Shown: positions 50,228 to 63,070 of the stretch, piece by piece
Numbering within the stretch: the first letter of the stretch is position 1
Layout of the letters: the number at the start of each line of letters is the position of its first letter
NCBI GenBank assembly: GCA_028023455.1
Contig: JAQFVV010012499.1
Span: 1,496,584 to 1,560,583 of the forward strand
Direction: 5' to 3'
Origin: Epiperipatus broadwayi
Lineage: Eukaryota; Onychophora; Udeonychophora; Euonychophora; Peripatidae
DNA length: 64,000 nucleotides
Notes under the pieces: model-generated
Database searches by the model: none
Told to the model about the DNA's origin: nothing
What the model saw: the letters and a program-made list of their open reading frames with translations, nothing else
Made by a program: the position numbers and the translations under genes

Positions 50228-51085
50228 TGCCCTTTTCTATAGGCCAGTAATAGTTCATAACAGTCAATTACTAAAAAATTTTAAATTTAGAATATGTTCT
50301 TTTAATAAATTAATTATATTAATTCAATTATATCTTTAAAGTACAATTTGAAGCTAAAGAGAATACGTAGTATAAAATCATTTAAAAATAGTTATGTAAA
50401 GCTTAAAATATTGTTGCATATGGTTGTAAAAGCTGGCCATATTAAATAACACAGCTATAAATAAAAGTATATTTAATAAATTCGATTTTAATAGTTTAAA
50501 ACTGATAAGTTAATAAATACAGTGTTTAAATTTATAATCATATTTCATAAACAAAAATTAATATATTATATTTTAAAAATAAACTTTATGATGGTGAAAA
50601 TTGTATTTAATTCTATATTTTCTAAATTGTTCTTCCAAATTTTTTATAATTATTTTATATAATATAATAAGTGTATCAATTTTATTAATCTGGGCAGAGA
50701 AATAGATTGAAAATCGTCTGTCAAAGTTATAATCATGTGACTTTTGATGTATACTCTCACACACATGCTTGTTTGAAATAATAACAAAGTTTAAAATATT
50801 TTAAAAGTTATATTATAGAATTGCATAGAATTATTGCATATCATAAAAGTAAATAGTATTAAACATTAAGTTAACTATCGTATGTAATGTTTTAAATAAT
50901 GTAATAAAGACGAATACATTCATAATATAAAAATTAAATATTTTATTTAAATAAAAATAGATAAATTGAATATTAAGAAATGGAATAAGTTATTAAATTT
51001 TATTTTAAAAGTTATTTTAAATGTTTAAATAGTTTTAATAAAATAATAATTTATTTAAAAGTAATATTTTAAATGATATTTTAAG
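50225..51085. other. AT-rich sequence, no feature seen
   Basis: No gene or repeat family recognised. A minus frame at 50573-50764 has no known domain. Confidence 0.5.
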
Positions 51086-51089
51086 TTCA

Positions 51090-51266
51090 TTACGTCACAA
51101 TTTCTAATTTTGAAATTCAATTCTACTTGAAATTGGAAATATGTAAATTTGTTCTCAAGCTAAAGTAAGAATTAACCAATAGGAATAGGTATTCTTACAG
51201 ACTATAAATATCATGGTAACTAAGTTACCGGGGGAGATTAATAATGTATTGAAACCGAAGAAAGGT
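51090..51266 (+). promoter_or_regulatory. Candidate promoter with CRE-like site, CCAAT, TATA and palindrome
   Basis: In order: TTACGTCA (51090-51097, one base from the CREB/ATF site), CCAAT (51176-51180), TATAAATA (51203-51210), the 15-bp palindrome GGTAACTAAGTTACC (51215-51229), and a donor-like AAAG|GTAAAT with GT at 51265-51266. The spacing suits an RNA polymerase II promoter with a short first exon. Each motif alone is weak. Together they are more persuasive. Confidence 0.4.
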
Positions 51267-54235
51267 AAATTATAACTATCAAAAGATAGTAATTTTTAAA
51301 ATCTTTTATTTTAGTCAATTTTTTTAGTACTTTCTTATAACTTTATCTGCAAAAAAACTAATTGATAATTTTAAAAAATATTTTTTTGCAAAAGAGAGTA
51401 TAAACTAAAAAATATTTTAATAATTTCGTTTAACATGCTTTGTTAAATTTTTTAAAGTTCTTTATCAGTCGTATTTTATCTAAAAAGTTTAACCTAAACT
51501 ACGCAATAAAAAATGGATATACTACGAAATAAAATGGATATAAGTTGTAATGCTGAAAAAATATTTGAAATATTTATTGATACAGCTTTATTAATATTTC
51601 ACCAAAGAACTGTTCTGGTACATAAAAACCACAGCTTGGACATTATACGGAGTCTAAAAATGTATTGAAACATATTATTTATAAGTTTATCTAAGATTTA
51701 TTTTAAAATGGTGATAAGACAGTTATGTCTCATGAATTATTTTATAGAATATTATATTCAAAGGAGTAAATTGTTATATACTTTCTGAAGGTGGCATTTT
51801 TAAAAGTGTTTTCAAGAATTAAAGAAAGAGCCCAGGAAAATATGTTACAGAAGCGTTTTGGTATTAAAATATCCGTTCTTCGAATTATTTAAAATGTACT
51901 TGGAAAAGATTTGTTCAAAAGTACTTGAAGTTTTTATTTTAAAAGAGATTTATAAAAAATACCAAACGAAAGATTAAATGTATCAAGAAGGAAACATAGA
52001 TAAAAAGTGAACACATAGATGAATAAAAAGATGGATCCATGGAAATACAAATAGTACTTAAAAGTTTATCGAATATTTTTAAAATTGAATTAGATGGATT
52101 GATGCATCGGATACGCAAAGAATATTGGTAGAGAAGACTAAGAAGCTTCACGGGATTAATTAATATTATCGTCCTAAAAATTAAAACCAAGGATTATTTT
52201 CTAAATTTTACTAAATGGATTAATAATTATTTTATTTTAAGCTTTAACACGCTTAGAGGAGAATATTAAAAAAAAAAAACTCTAGAGAAATAATAAGCAT
52301 TTTGGACTTATCAGGAACTATCGTCAAGAAAATATGTAACTATAGTTTTGATTCTTTTTATTTTGTTAACCTAGTTTAAATCTAAATTTTTTATATAAGA
52401 TTAGGAAAAACATAAAAACATTAATTTATTAATATTAAATTTTATAATATAACAATCTAATAATTTAGCTAAAAATATTTTAATATAAAGTGTATGGGTG
52501 TGGGTTTTTTTTATATCTGCAATGCTCAAGTGGATAAAGAAAAGCCTACTGAACACGATGACTAGATAAAGGTTATTGGTAATAATAATAACTATTGATA
52601 ATTTATAATGTATATATTTTTTTGTTTTCTTTAGATCATCCATAAATTGGAAGAATGAAGTGTAAAAGTTTTTTACTTATATGTACCGCATTTCATACAA
52701 CATTTTAAAAAAACATTATGAGATAGGATTGATTTGAAAATATGCATACGACAATTTTTTTTATTTATTAGTGATATAATCCAACATAACAAATAATTAT
52801 GTGATTCTTTTAAAATTTTCATGTTATGGGATATTCAAATATTGTTTAAGTAGATCGTATATGATAAACATACAGAGCAATGAAGTAAGAAACTTTTCTT
52901 ATGGGATAGTAAGATTGTTTAACTATTAATTTATCGATGTAAGATGTAGAAAAATCTTGAGAAATAATGTTGAGATAGTGGCTTGGAAGTACTATAGTTA
53001 GCAGGAAACCAAGATGATGTGCTTGTTTTTTTTTTTAAAAAATAGGATGTTATAAGGAATGGAAATAATATTTAGTTTTTATGTGGTTATCAGCATAGTT
53101 AACATAGCCCTGTGACTGATACACATTTTATTTGGACAGTGTTTATATTTCTTTAAATATTTGATGTTCTAATAAAGCTGAAGAAATAGCTTTAACATCG
53201 TTCCTGTACTAGAGGATATTAGGCAAGTAAATGTCATACCTTTTCGCACTGTGCCATGTTTTGAGATATGTTAAGAGTAATACTCTAGCTTTCTTCCTTA
53301 ATCCTATGCATCTGTTTTCACTATCTTTATTTCATGTAACTGCATCGTTCAGTAAGATATGCTTAAGAGAAATGATAAATAATTTAGAACTAAGGTTATG
53401 CTATTGTTTTTGGATAAGATTAGTTTATTTGCTTATAAGGAGCAGAATAATATAACTTAAAATTGAAGATCCAAAGTATCCTAAGGAAAGAAAAGAATCA
53501 TCGAATATATTTTGAATTTTATTTCGGAAATGAAATATAAATTTTTTTTAAATAAGGTATCTAAACAAAGATATTTTCTTTAAAGTGATAATAATTTTAA
53601 ATGCTTTAGTATTATTTTTTTTTTAAGAAAAAATAAGTATTGCATATTTTAAAATACATTAGTACAAAGTAAATTATGTAAACAATATGCATAGTATATT
53701 TTTTGTTTATTGATTAACAGACATGTATTGATGATTACACTTATATCATACTAAAGTAGGGCTTAAAGAAGAATATATTATGATTAGTAAACATTATGTG
53801 ATAAATACTAAAATCTAGTACTGAATTTTGGATAATATTTTGTGTAACATCTTTGACTTTGCAAGATGAAATTTTTTTAATATTTTGAGAAATCCATACT
53901 CATTATAAAATTTTGTTTTCTATAGAATGTTTTCTAAGTATGAATTTTTAAAATAAGATAGTTTAATAATATTAAGGATAAAATGCTGTTGCTAATAAAG
54001 TAGATAAATATACTTGTAATAAGTTAACCATAATGAGAAACCAAATAATAACATTTTTTTAAAATTTTGTCCTAAATTTAAATAAAGATGTAATTGAAAT
54101 ATAAATTACTTTTTTTATAACCCGGTAGATCAAACTGTAAAGTAAAAAGGTTAAGATATCCACTGTAAATAGTGTAAATAAATTGTTTATTTATTTGTTG
54201 TTAGTAATAAACTTTGTTAAATTTTGTTATTTCAA
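51267..54235 (+). other. Possible non-coding transcription unit
   Basis: This stretch lies between the candidate promoter and a polyadenylation-like AATAAA (54207) followed by T/G-rich sequence. CpG is more frequent in its first 2 kb than in nearby repeats. No frame over 83 codons exists, no protein domain was recognised, and no exons could be drawn. If transcribed, it would be a long non-coding RNA. Confidence 0.25.
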
Positions 54236-54239
54236 AAAG

Positions 54240-55140
54240 TTTGTGTCCAAATTATTTATTTCTCCACATCGCTGCATGAAAACACAATATATGCATAATG
54301 ATTGAAACAAATATATAGTTTTGCACAAAAGATAGAGAATTATTTTAAGAATTTTAAATATTTTATTGGTATTCATTATAATTAGGTAATCATAATTTTA
54401 CATTGTTTTATTGGTCATAAATCAGTTATCACAATATTATATTAAATTATATGCTATCAGTTGTCTACACATATTTTGTTTGTCAGATTATTAAAATGCT
54501 ACCACATATTTATTATATCATTACATGAAGATATAAGATCATATTATATTATTTCATTATTTTATTATGGTAATAAAATTACAGTAAAAAGAAAAGTTAT
54601 ACAGAATTAGTTAAACAATGAAGAATATTATTACTGTTATTTATTATTATTAGTTTCAGTGTAGTAGATTATGACATAAAATCCCTTCTCATATTTTACT
54701 ACCGTATTTTTATTAACTTAGAATAAACTTTATGAACCTGAGATTATTTTATTTGAGCTAGATTATTACAAATAGAAGATTAAGACTTAATTATTAGTTT
54801 AATCTTAGTGAGTAGAAGTTATTAAAGTTGTAAGAATACTATGAGTTTGTTATTTAAAATAGTAATAAGGGGGATAGTGTTCTTATGCCATTGAGGTAGT
54901 ATCCTGTAGGATATTGGCTCAATGTAATCTATCTTGTCAACTGTATTTTCACTTCAAGTCTCATGAAAATATTAAATATTTATTTAATTTATTTTTATAA
55001 ACTGAACCTTATTCGTATTGTAAATTTGAGCTAGTGAAATATTTTAATACTGAATATTTTAGCTATTAATTATTAACTGAGATAGAACCCGTTTTATTTT
55101 ATATCATATATTATCTGGAAGTGGAGATGCATAATTACAG
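54240..55140. other. AT-rich sequence, no feature seen
   Basis: No gene, structured RNA or repeat family was recognised. Confidence 0.5.
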
Positions 55141-55189
55141 GTCAGAATATATATATATATATATATTTGTGAATACTGTTATCTGAAAT

Positions 55190-55391
55190 AAATATCAAAT
55201 CATCTCAAACATTACGAAATATTCAACTATGCCCTCTGTGAAATAAATGTTTAAAGCCTGTATCTAAAACAGATAATCCGAAAAGCTATTTAATTATGCC
55301 CTTTATAAAATAAATGTTTTAGATGCAAGCTCTAAACGTTTATTTCACAAACGGCATAGCTGAATATTTCTTAATATTTGGAGTGATATAT
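55190..55391. mobile_element. Short foldback element (MITE-like)
   Basis: Left arm (55199-55268) containing CTATGCCCTCTGTGAAATAA and right arm (55316-55386) containing the reverse complement of CTATGCCGTTTGTGAAATAA form inverted repeats of about 70 bp. A third, direct copy of the core sits between them (TTATGCCCTTTATAAAATAA near 55293). AT runs flank both sides. Foldback or MITE-type elements have this form. No transposase or clear target duplication is visible. Confidence 0.7.
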
Positions 55392-55399
55392 ATATATAC

Positions 55400-57500
55400 A
55401 CACACACATTGTATTTATACTAATATATGTTTACAAAGAATTTACAAAAACAACATACAAAAATTATAAGGCATTCAACATTCTCATAATTATCACCTAT
55501 ATTCTTTTTTTTTAAATGACATATACATTCCCATATATTTATCAATATCATTATATTCATTATAAAAATCATATACTTCTTCCTTATTTTCATAAAAATA
55601 TGTTAAAATAAAAAATGCAATAAAAAAAACTGGATTGTCATCTTAACATTAACCATATAAAAATGGTGGAAGCATTGAAAAAATAATAGCATATACATTT
55701 ATCTATGTTATTTCAATAAAAATAAAATAAGCTTTTAAAAAAAAAAAATGGATTAAAAATTTTGTGGATTATTTATTTTGAAAAAAATATAATAAAATAT
55801 AGATTAAAAATTTGAGATTAAAATATATATTTATAATTGCAATTGAAAAATATATATTTGATCTTTAAACTGCATTAAAATGTGTATCATAAGATAATTT
55901 ATTTATTTAGCATATGGATTTTTTGACCATTTAAATATTAAGAAAATATCATAAGGAAAGCTGAAGAGATTCCAACCAGGAAACAAATTTACCAGTGGTT
56001 TTCTTACACATTTTAATTCTATCATTGTAGCTATAGATTCAACAGTCATAATATCATTCATAGTTTATGTTCACACACACTTACATATATCAATGACTAA
56101 ATAAATTTTATTTTTGAAGCTTATAACTATAGACTATTGTGAATCGGTTTGTGATAATCTAAATACAATTGGATTTATTGTTGGATGTGGAAAAAGAAAT
56201 TTGAAACATGATAAAAATTACAAGTTTTAGACTTTATTATTTGTTAATAGGTTCTTGGTTGAACATTCAAAAATAATTTCTTGATTTAAAATGAGTCTTA
56301 AATAAAGGAAATATATCAAGCTGTTTTTATTTTATTTTTCATGAAGCAACTGCTCTAGTGATATCTGGTTGAAGATATGTTGTAAAATAGTAAATCACTG
56401 CAAAGAAGTAGACTTGAGTTACTGATAATAATTCTCCTGGTGATATTTAATTAAGAATATAGAAGTTCAGTATTCCAAGTATGGGGATGATAATCAGTAG
56501 AATAATGTGCTGGTGTTAGAAAGATGTACATAATATAGTGCCAGCTAACTTTCTAAAGAAGTTATTCCTAAAAATAATTTTAATCTAATTTTAGGAAATG
56601 AAAAAAAAAAGGCTATGCTTCAAGCTTACTCCTAAAGAGAATGCAGTAGGATTGTATTTCAATTGATTACCATAACAGATTATATTAAGATACAGTATAA
56701 TTCCCTATTAATTGGATAAAAAATTGAGAATATTTTATTAATTGGTATAGGGATAAGACCCTAGATTTGCAAATTATTTCCAACGTTTTTATATCCTTAC
56801 TGACAGATTTTTCCATTTTAGGAAAAAATCTCTTTTAAATATCAAAGAAAATTTATATCCACCATAGTTATCATTTATTGTCACTTAATTTTTGCTATTG
56901 CATTTTTCAAGCAAACTAAATATAAATTTATTAAACTGCTCTTACAAAAAGAATTTGAGTAATTTCATACTTAATATAAAATTATTTGATATTTATGAAT
57001 AATAACACAATTACATTAAAATCTAAGCATTAGAGTGCTTTGAAAGTGAAATTGGTAATTTAACTTGGTATAATATTTGATTTTCTAGTACCAAAAGGAT
57101 TTTATTATTACATAATGCATTATCCATATTTACAAGTATGTGCTACTAATGTTTCATTTACTTTAAAACCATATCATTTTAATATATAATAAAAAATTCA
57201 CAATAGAACTCAAACCTGCAAATTATTGCAAGGCTTGTTAGGCAATTTATTAGAGGTTGAAAAACAGCAATTTTATTCCAATCACAGGAATAATAAGTAC
57301 CAGCTTATATGATACTTTTTTTTTTATTTTGAAGAACTCCTGTCCAAATAATATTTAAAACATATATACACACATATTTGATCAAAATTGTAAAAATATT
57401 ATTATTAATAAAATAATAATTTCAGCAACAATATTTTTTTGTTTCTTCATATTCATGAGTCACATTAATAATATAACTGACATAAAAACCTTTATGTACA
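55400..57500. other. AT-rich sequence, no feature seen
   Basis: No gene, structured RNA or repeat family was recognised. Confidence 0.5.
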
Positions 57501-57509
57501 AATATGTAT

Positions 57510-57835
57510 ATATACATACATTGGCATCGACAAGCGCTTTGAGCAATCCATCACCAGATTTTCAATAAAGAGCTGGAGAGTGAATAAGTTTGGAGTTTGT
57601 CCATTAAAGTTTGAAGATTTTCTATCTTAATATAAATGAAGCACAGATTGTATATATGTGTGGGAAATGGTAAGCTAGCTCAACAGATGAGTGCTGATTC
57701 AGCATGAAATGCATATATTGGAGATCATTTATTTTCTCAAATGTATGTGGCCATGTGTATCAGTTATATAAGATGGATTAAATAGATTCAGATGGCTTAA
57801 AATTCTGAGTTAAAGTCCCTTACAATTACATTCAG
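57510..57835 (+). mobile_element. Family F SINE-like element
   Basis: The most complete family F copy. The head has CAGATTTTCAATAAAGAG and TGTCCATTAAAG, a decayed hammerhead lies at 57670-57727, and the tail has GTGTATCAGTTATATAAGAT and CTGAGTTAAAGTCCC. The head matches 13030-13200 and the tail matches the copies at 16.1 and 29.9-30.4 kb. No protein is encoded. Confidence 0.6.
57670..57727 (+). ncRNA. Hammerhead relic, family F
   Basis: CAGATGA (57684-57690) stands where CTGATGA is expected. Stem II TGCTG with CAGCA is the best of the family, then GAAA (57706-57709), TGCATA, TA and TTGG. The U4 to A change in the core should prevent cleavage. Confidence 0.55.
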
Positions 57836-59164
57836 TAATAGTATAGTAAATATACATGTATTTAAATATTTTATATACATATTGTAACTAAATAAATAAA
57901 GATCTCCACATTTGTAACTAATGAAATAACTCTCAGTTTGGGGGAAAATAATTCAGCATTCCCTTTATTCAGTGTTTTCTTATATGTATAGCTCTTTATA
58001 TGGGTGGTACTAGGCTATCTAAACCTAGATATTTATATTAGATACCTACTTGTACTCTACTAAGTTTGAACCTCAATTGGTACATTATTTATAACAATGT
58101 GTAGGATTTTCCATTTTATAACAATATCATGTGCACTTGTATTAAGGTGAAAAAAAAACATCCTTATTATTCTTAAGGTTGTGCATATAAATTTTCAGAT
58201 AAATTATCATATAAGAGCTTAACATCATAAATTCATATTTAATATTATCATAAGTGTTAGTAGCTCACATTTAATACTATAGATTACCAGATGCTTTGAT
58301 GGTAGTAATATCTCTTGTGATAGTTCACAAATAATAAACAAACACAGTGAGAAACATTATTTATATATGGCCATTACACACATCTATTTAGACTATTGAT
58401 TAATAAGATGATGACAATGATAATGATGCTTCCAGCAACAGCTTTAGAACTAACTCACAAGACAAATCTTATCTTTTACCAATCTATAATTATTTACCAA
58501 AATATTGTTATATTTAAGCTGTCTTAAAGATTGAGATTCATCAGTGATGATGAAGACTAAACTAGCTTCACAAGACAATGATTAACTCTAAGGAATATAT
58601 AGACTTCTTTTAATAAAAACAAATTAAAATTTATTTATTGGTTAATCTTTAATAATGCCATTAGAAAAATTTACATATTTAACAATAAAATTAGATACCT
58701 TCAAATAATAATAACCAAGTCTTTCCCTCCTTCCCCCTTAATGAAATATAAATTCAATCCTTAGTATTATATAGCATGATATTATGTTCACATTTCTAGT
58801 GGGAGAATAGAAATCTTAAGAAACATTTAATTTTAAAATAAGCATCCGATACACGCACATACTCATATATTGCATATAACATACATTTCTATATTTATAA
58901 TCTTAAAAAATAATAAACGAGAAATAAGTAGAGAAAGTTAGTTAAATTATAAAGATAAGAATATCTAAAAAAATCGATTTCAAATTATTTTTCTCAATTT
59001 CCATTAATCTAGGTTATTAACTAAAATCTATCTCTCATGATGCTAAATTTGTACTCTTATCGGTTTGTATATTTATACTCAACAAGTATTCATATAAGCA
59101 TATATATGTCACCAGATGTGTGTGATTCTCCCCATTATTAATAAAATTTGTATTCAATCCTTAT

Positions 59165-59182
59165 ATATATATATATATATAT
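59165..59182. repeat. AT microsatellite
   Basis: About nine AT units inside copy 2 of the long segment. Confidence 0.9.
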
Positions 59183-59598
59183 CATGAATAACATATTTTC
59201 ATGATACCTGAATTAATACATAATAAGAATAACATTTTAAAAAACAATACATACATAAATAGTTACATGTAATAGTAACAGAACAACACATCATATATTG
59301 ATAACGTCAATATTCATCATTATAAGAAAACCCTTTCTAATAATTGATTCTTGTTTTAATACTTAGAAAGAGAAAAAGACAAATGTTGATTTATTTAAAG
59401 AAGTGTTAATACTCATTGAGAAAACAAAATTAAAATTGATATTACAGAGTTCTTTTATTTTCAATGTAGAGGTAGTTTCAATGATTCTGATTAATGTTAT
59501 TTTGAAGTTAGCTTGCTTAAGGTTGAGAATTTGAATTCAGCCACATACCAATGTTTAACACACATTGATTTATCAATTACAGTGGTTTACTGGAAAAG

Positions 59599-59835
59599 TT
59601 ATATTTTTGGCTTGGGCTTGCAGTTCTTCTGTTTTACTGCAATGATGATGATATGAAATACATTGTATTTCTTGAAGGACCATTTTAACACTGGAATGAT
59701 TTCTTCATTCCTTCTCGTTTCTGCTCTGGGTATAGACAAATGGATATTTCTGCTTTTAATTATAAATTTCAGCATTTGCTTTGATTTGAATTCAGAAACT
59801 GCATAGGTAAAGTGATAAGCTTGTAGATCAGCCAT
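59599..59835 (-). pseudogene. Coding-like frame within long repeated segment
   Basis: A 78-codon minus frame begins MADLQAYHFTYAVSEFKSK and ends in a basic stretch (KQKNCKPKPKI). Coding-like but broken sequence continues upstream to about 60150, with KDILLDGPNDRSKRTILHIW and LPRKHQIVWTAAALIRYN in different frames. The corresponding part of the other copy (32400-32660) aligns at the DNA level but has stops. It may be a decayed transposon protein. No family was recognised. Confidence 0.3.
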
Positions 59836-60904
59836 TGGACAATATCTGTAATTTCCATTTTAGATTTAACTCTTCCAGATGTGCAATATAGTTCTTTTGG
59901 ATCGGTCATTGGGACCATCCAACAAAATATCTTTCCTATCCCACCCTTATGTATGGCTTCTAAGAGGCAAAAAGTCTTATTCTGCTGCTAAAACTTGCTG
60001 TGCTTATATTTCAGACTATATATATATATATATATGCTGGTCTTTTGATAGCATTACACACATGTTGTTACTGAAACATCCAGGTATCCATAAATTATAC
60101 CTTATCAGTGCAGCTGCAGTCCAAACAATCTGGTGTTTTCTTGGCAATTATAATAATTGATTAATGAGTTTTTGTTCACACTTCCCCCCATATTCTCACA
60201 TTGATGTTATGTTGTCAATATTGACCTTATCTCTCTCACGACCTGTGGATATTAGCTGGACATCAGCTGGACATTAGCGTCAAACCTTTTCAGACCCTTT
60301 CACACATAAAACAAGAAAAAATGGTCTTGAATAATATATAAGAAAACAAATTTTCACACAGATAATACAAATTACTTAAAAACTCTTTAATTTATCTGTA
60401 ACTGTTTAAAACCCTAATGTTAGTACATACACACATGTGTATATATATCTCTTGTATCTGAAACTTGGTTATCAAAACAATTTAAATGATTTGAAAGGTA
60501 CAGATTATCAATATTATTAGTATTAAAGTTATAAAATAAATTAATAATGACAAAGTAGTAAAATCAAAGCATTATTAAGAAACAATATTATAATTCATTA
60601 GATATACACTAAACATAAAAAGTAAATAAGTAGACTTAGAAAAATAATATCTCCTGGAGTTTATGTCTCTATATATGCTTAATATTTTTAATTCTTAAAT
60701 ATAACCATTAAACTATTCAATGATATAAATATTGTCCTCTTTCACTAACAAAATTAGTTGAATGGAAAATATTTATCCTACTTTCCTTCTGAGGTCTTTG
60801 GGAATTGATTATGTAGGGTTTGAACTCAATGCCATACAGCTTCTCCATCCTACAAAAACAATGTGATGATGATTTTTTTTATTTTATACACCACACTATT
60901 GCAA

Positions 60905-62985
60905 TAGAGTCACAAGGTTAAATTGGAATGCATACAAATTTTCCCCTCTTTCAATAAAAAAAATCTAACATTTATAAACTACATACTTTCCTATCTTGCA
61001 ACCATATAACTACTAAAATAAATTGACTATGCCATGTTATATTATTGTAGGTAGAGTATGTACAGATTTTTCCATCTTTTATATTCATGGGATACTTATA
61101 GTACAACTCTCATTTATAACATATGCTATACAAGTCTAGATCAGTGTATGAGCTGTCTAATCTATCTAAAAATATTGATTCTTGATACCATATAAAATTG
61201 TCATTAGTGACAGCTGGTCTTAAGTCTGTAATTTTATTGTCCAATATAATATATTGTTCTGATTTTATTCTACTAGGGTATTTATAAAATAACTCACTAA
61301 AGTTTGACAAACAGTGTAGCTTTACACCTTCACATTTGTTTTGTTTATTTAAAACATCATCCTGATACCAAACAAAATTAATATATACACTTTTCATACA
61401 CTTATGTACTTTTATATCTATTTTCTGATGTTTCAGTACAATAATAAATATTTTCCTCAGAGCTTCTTCTTTCTCAAATCAGTTCTCTGTGAGAATATTA
61501 GAATATATAGCAAATAATATCAATAGCACAAATGAATTATGATGTATCATACAAGAACTTTATCATTAATATTTTAGAATTAACATTTTTAAAACAGATA
61601 TTTAAAATGTAATTAAAATCTGATTATACAATTTATTTTCTATTATTAACTTTATTTTCCATCAAATTTATAATTCGTACTCATTAATAAATTAAAATAA
61701 TGAACTGGTTATTTGCTTGGAGTGTCATGTGTCATTTGGTATTGAAAGTTGTGGCTTGAGCTTCAATAAATAGACTATTACTTCTGAAATACTTCCTTCT
61801 ACCACTGCACTAAATTACACAAGGCAGGCTCATTAATAAAAAGCTATATAAAGTTCATTTAAAAATGAATAACAAATAATCAGGATTCTGGATGTATAAT
61901 CAAATTGTCAATCATAAGTTTATGAAACAATTTTGTTTTCTTTAAAGTTATATCACATATATAGTCAAATCTCTTACTTTTAAAATAATTATCATCCCTT
62001 GTATTTTTCATGCAAGCGCCATCTGTCAATTAGAAATTCCATGATATATTATATTTTAAAAAAATCTGTTCTTTCAACTAAATCAAGATGTCATGCTCAA
62101 TGGGCTTCATGGAATATCACATGACTTCCTGAGATATAAGGTGATTATTTTTTTATTTTAATATATGTAAAAATATTCATTATATTTAAAAAAATATTAA
62201 TTTACTTTAATAGCTGGAAGCGAAAGAGTTAGGCTATGATTCCATGACCCTGAACTCCGGAGCCTAATAATTTACAACATCATCGCATCATACAGGGCTG
62301 GGGATGTAATGATCATATTTAAAATTTAAATTTGACAAAGTTCTATAAAAATCTGAATAGTGAGCAGACAATTAAAAAATACAGCATTTCTCTGCATTCT
62401 CTTAAAGATTCTGGAAATTCTTATGATTGCTTATTTTTACAAAGCATAAAACATAGCTGCTTTGACTTGTTGAGGAGTTGGATATTCCTCCAGTAATCAA
62501 TAATAACAGCACATATCCTCTGTACATACATTACGAATATATTTATATTTAACTTAAATAATTATAAATAGAATTCTGAATACACCCATAAATGATATAT
62601 TTAAAAATGCATCTGTTTAAAAAATATATATCGAGAAATACCAATTTAAATTATCTTATATTAAATATAAAATTCAAAAGTAAGATGAATTTATTTTAAA
62701 AAGAGAAAAAAAAAAAGCCTAATTAAGTTCCAAACTTCGAATGACTCTAAATATTTTTTTTTACTAATTCGAAAAGTAAACCTTTAGAGAATAATTGAAT
62801 TACTACTTTTCAGAAGATGGAGATGATTTAATTCTATTATCTACCCAATAACAATCTCTATGGATTTTCTAATTGCTAGTTACAGGTGAATATTTGAAGC
62901 AATACTTACAATAAATATAATAAGATTTAATATAATATTGCTTCATTTTAAAATCGGCTTTGCAAATAAGCTGCTAATATCATGA
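60905..62985. other. AT-rich sequence with one unassigned frame
   Basis: A 95-codon minus frame (61110-61397) holds two related short motifs, NFVWYQDDVLN and NFIWYQESIFLD. It has no recognisable domain and may be chance. Elsewhere in the stretch nothing was recognised, apart from CAAGCGCCATCTGTCAATT near 62014, which resembles motifs in families B and C. Confidence 0.4.
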
Positions 62986-62989
62986 CTGC

Positions 62990-62991
<2 letters not shown>

Positions 62992-63068
<77 letters not shown>
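62992..63068. repeat. AT microsatellite, about 38 units
   Basis: An uninterrupted AT run of about 76 bp. Confidence 0.98.

Positions 63069-63069
<1 letters not shown>

Positions 63070-63070
<1 letters not shown>

Larger units (their letters stand above)
57975..60900 (+). repeat. Copy 2 of a diverged segment of at least 3 kb
   Basis: Aligns by blocks with 30950-33900 in the same order, including the GATGATGACAATGATAATGA region, the TTTCCCTCCTTCCCCC tract and TAGGGTTTGAACTCA (60813). Both copies follow a family F element and a TATTGTAACT(T/A)AATAAA block, which favours duplication of one segment over two independent insertions. Confidence 0.55.

Noticed and set aside
58510-58545. TCATCAG (minus CTGATGA) in copy 2 of the long segment
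   Set aside because: No GAAA at the right distance and no stem II.
59879-60160. 93-codon plus frame
   Set aside because: It is antisense to the more coding-like minus-strand stretch and crosses an AT microsatellite.
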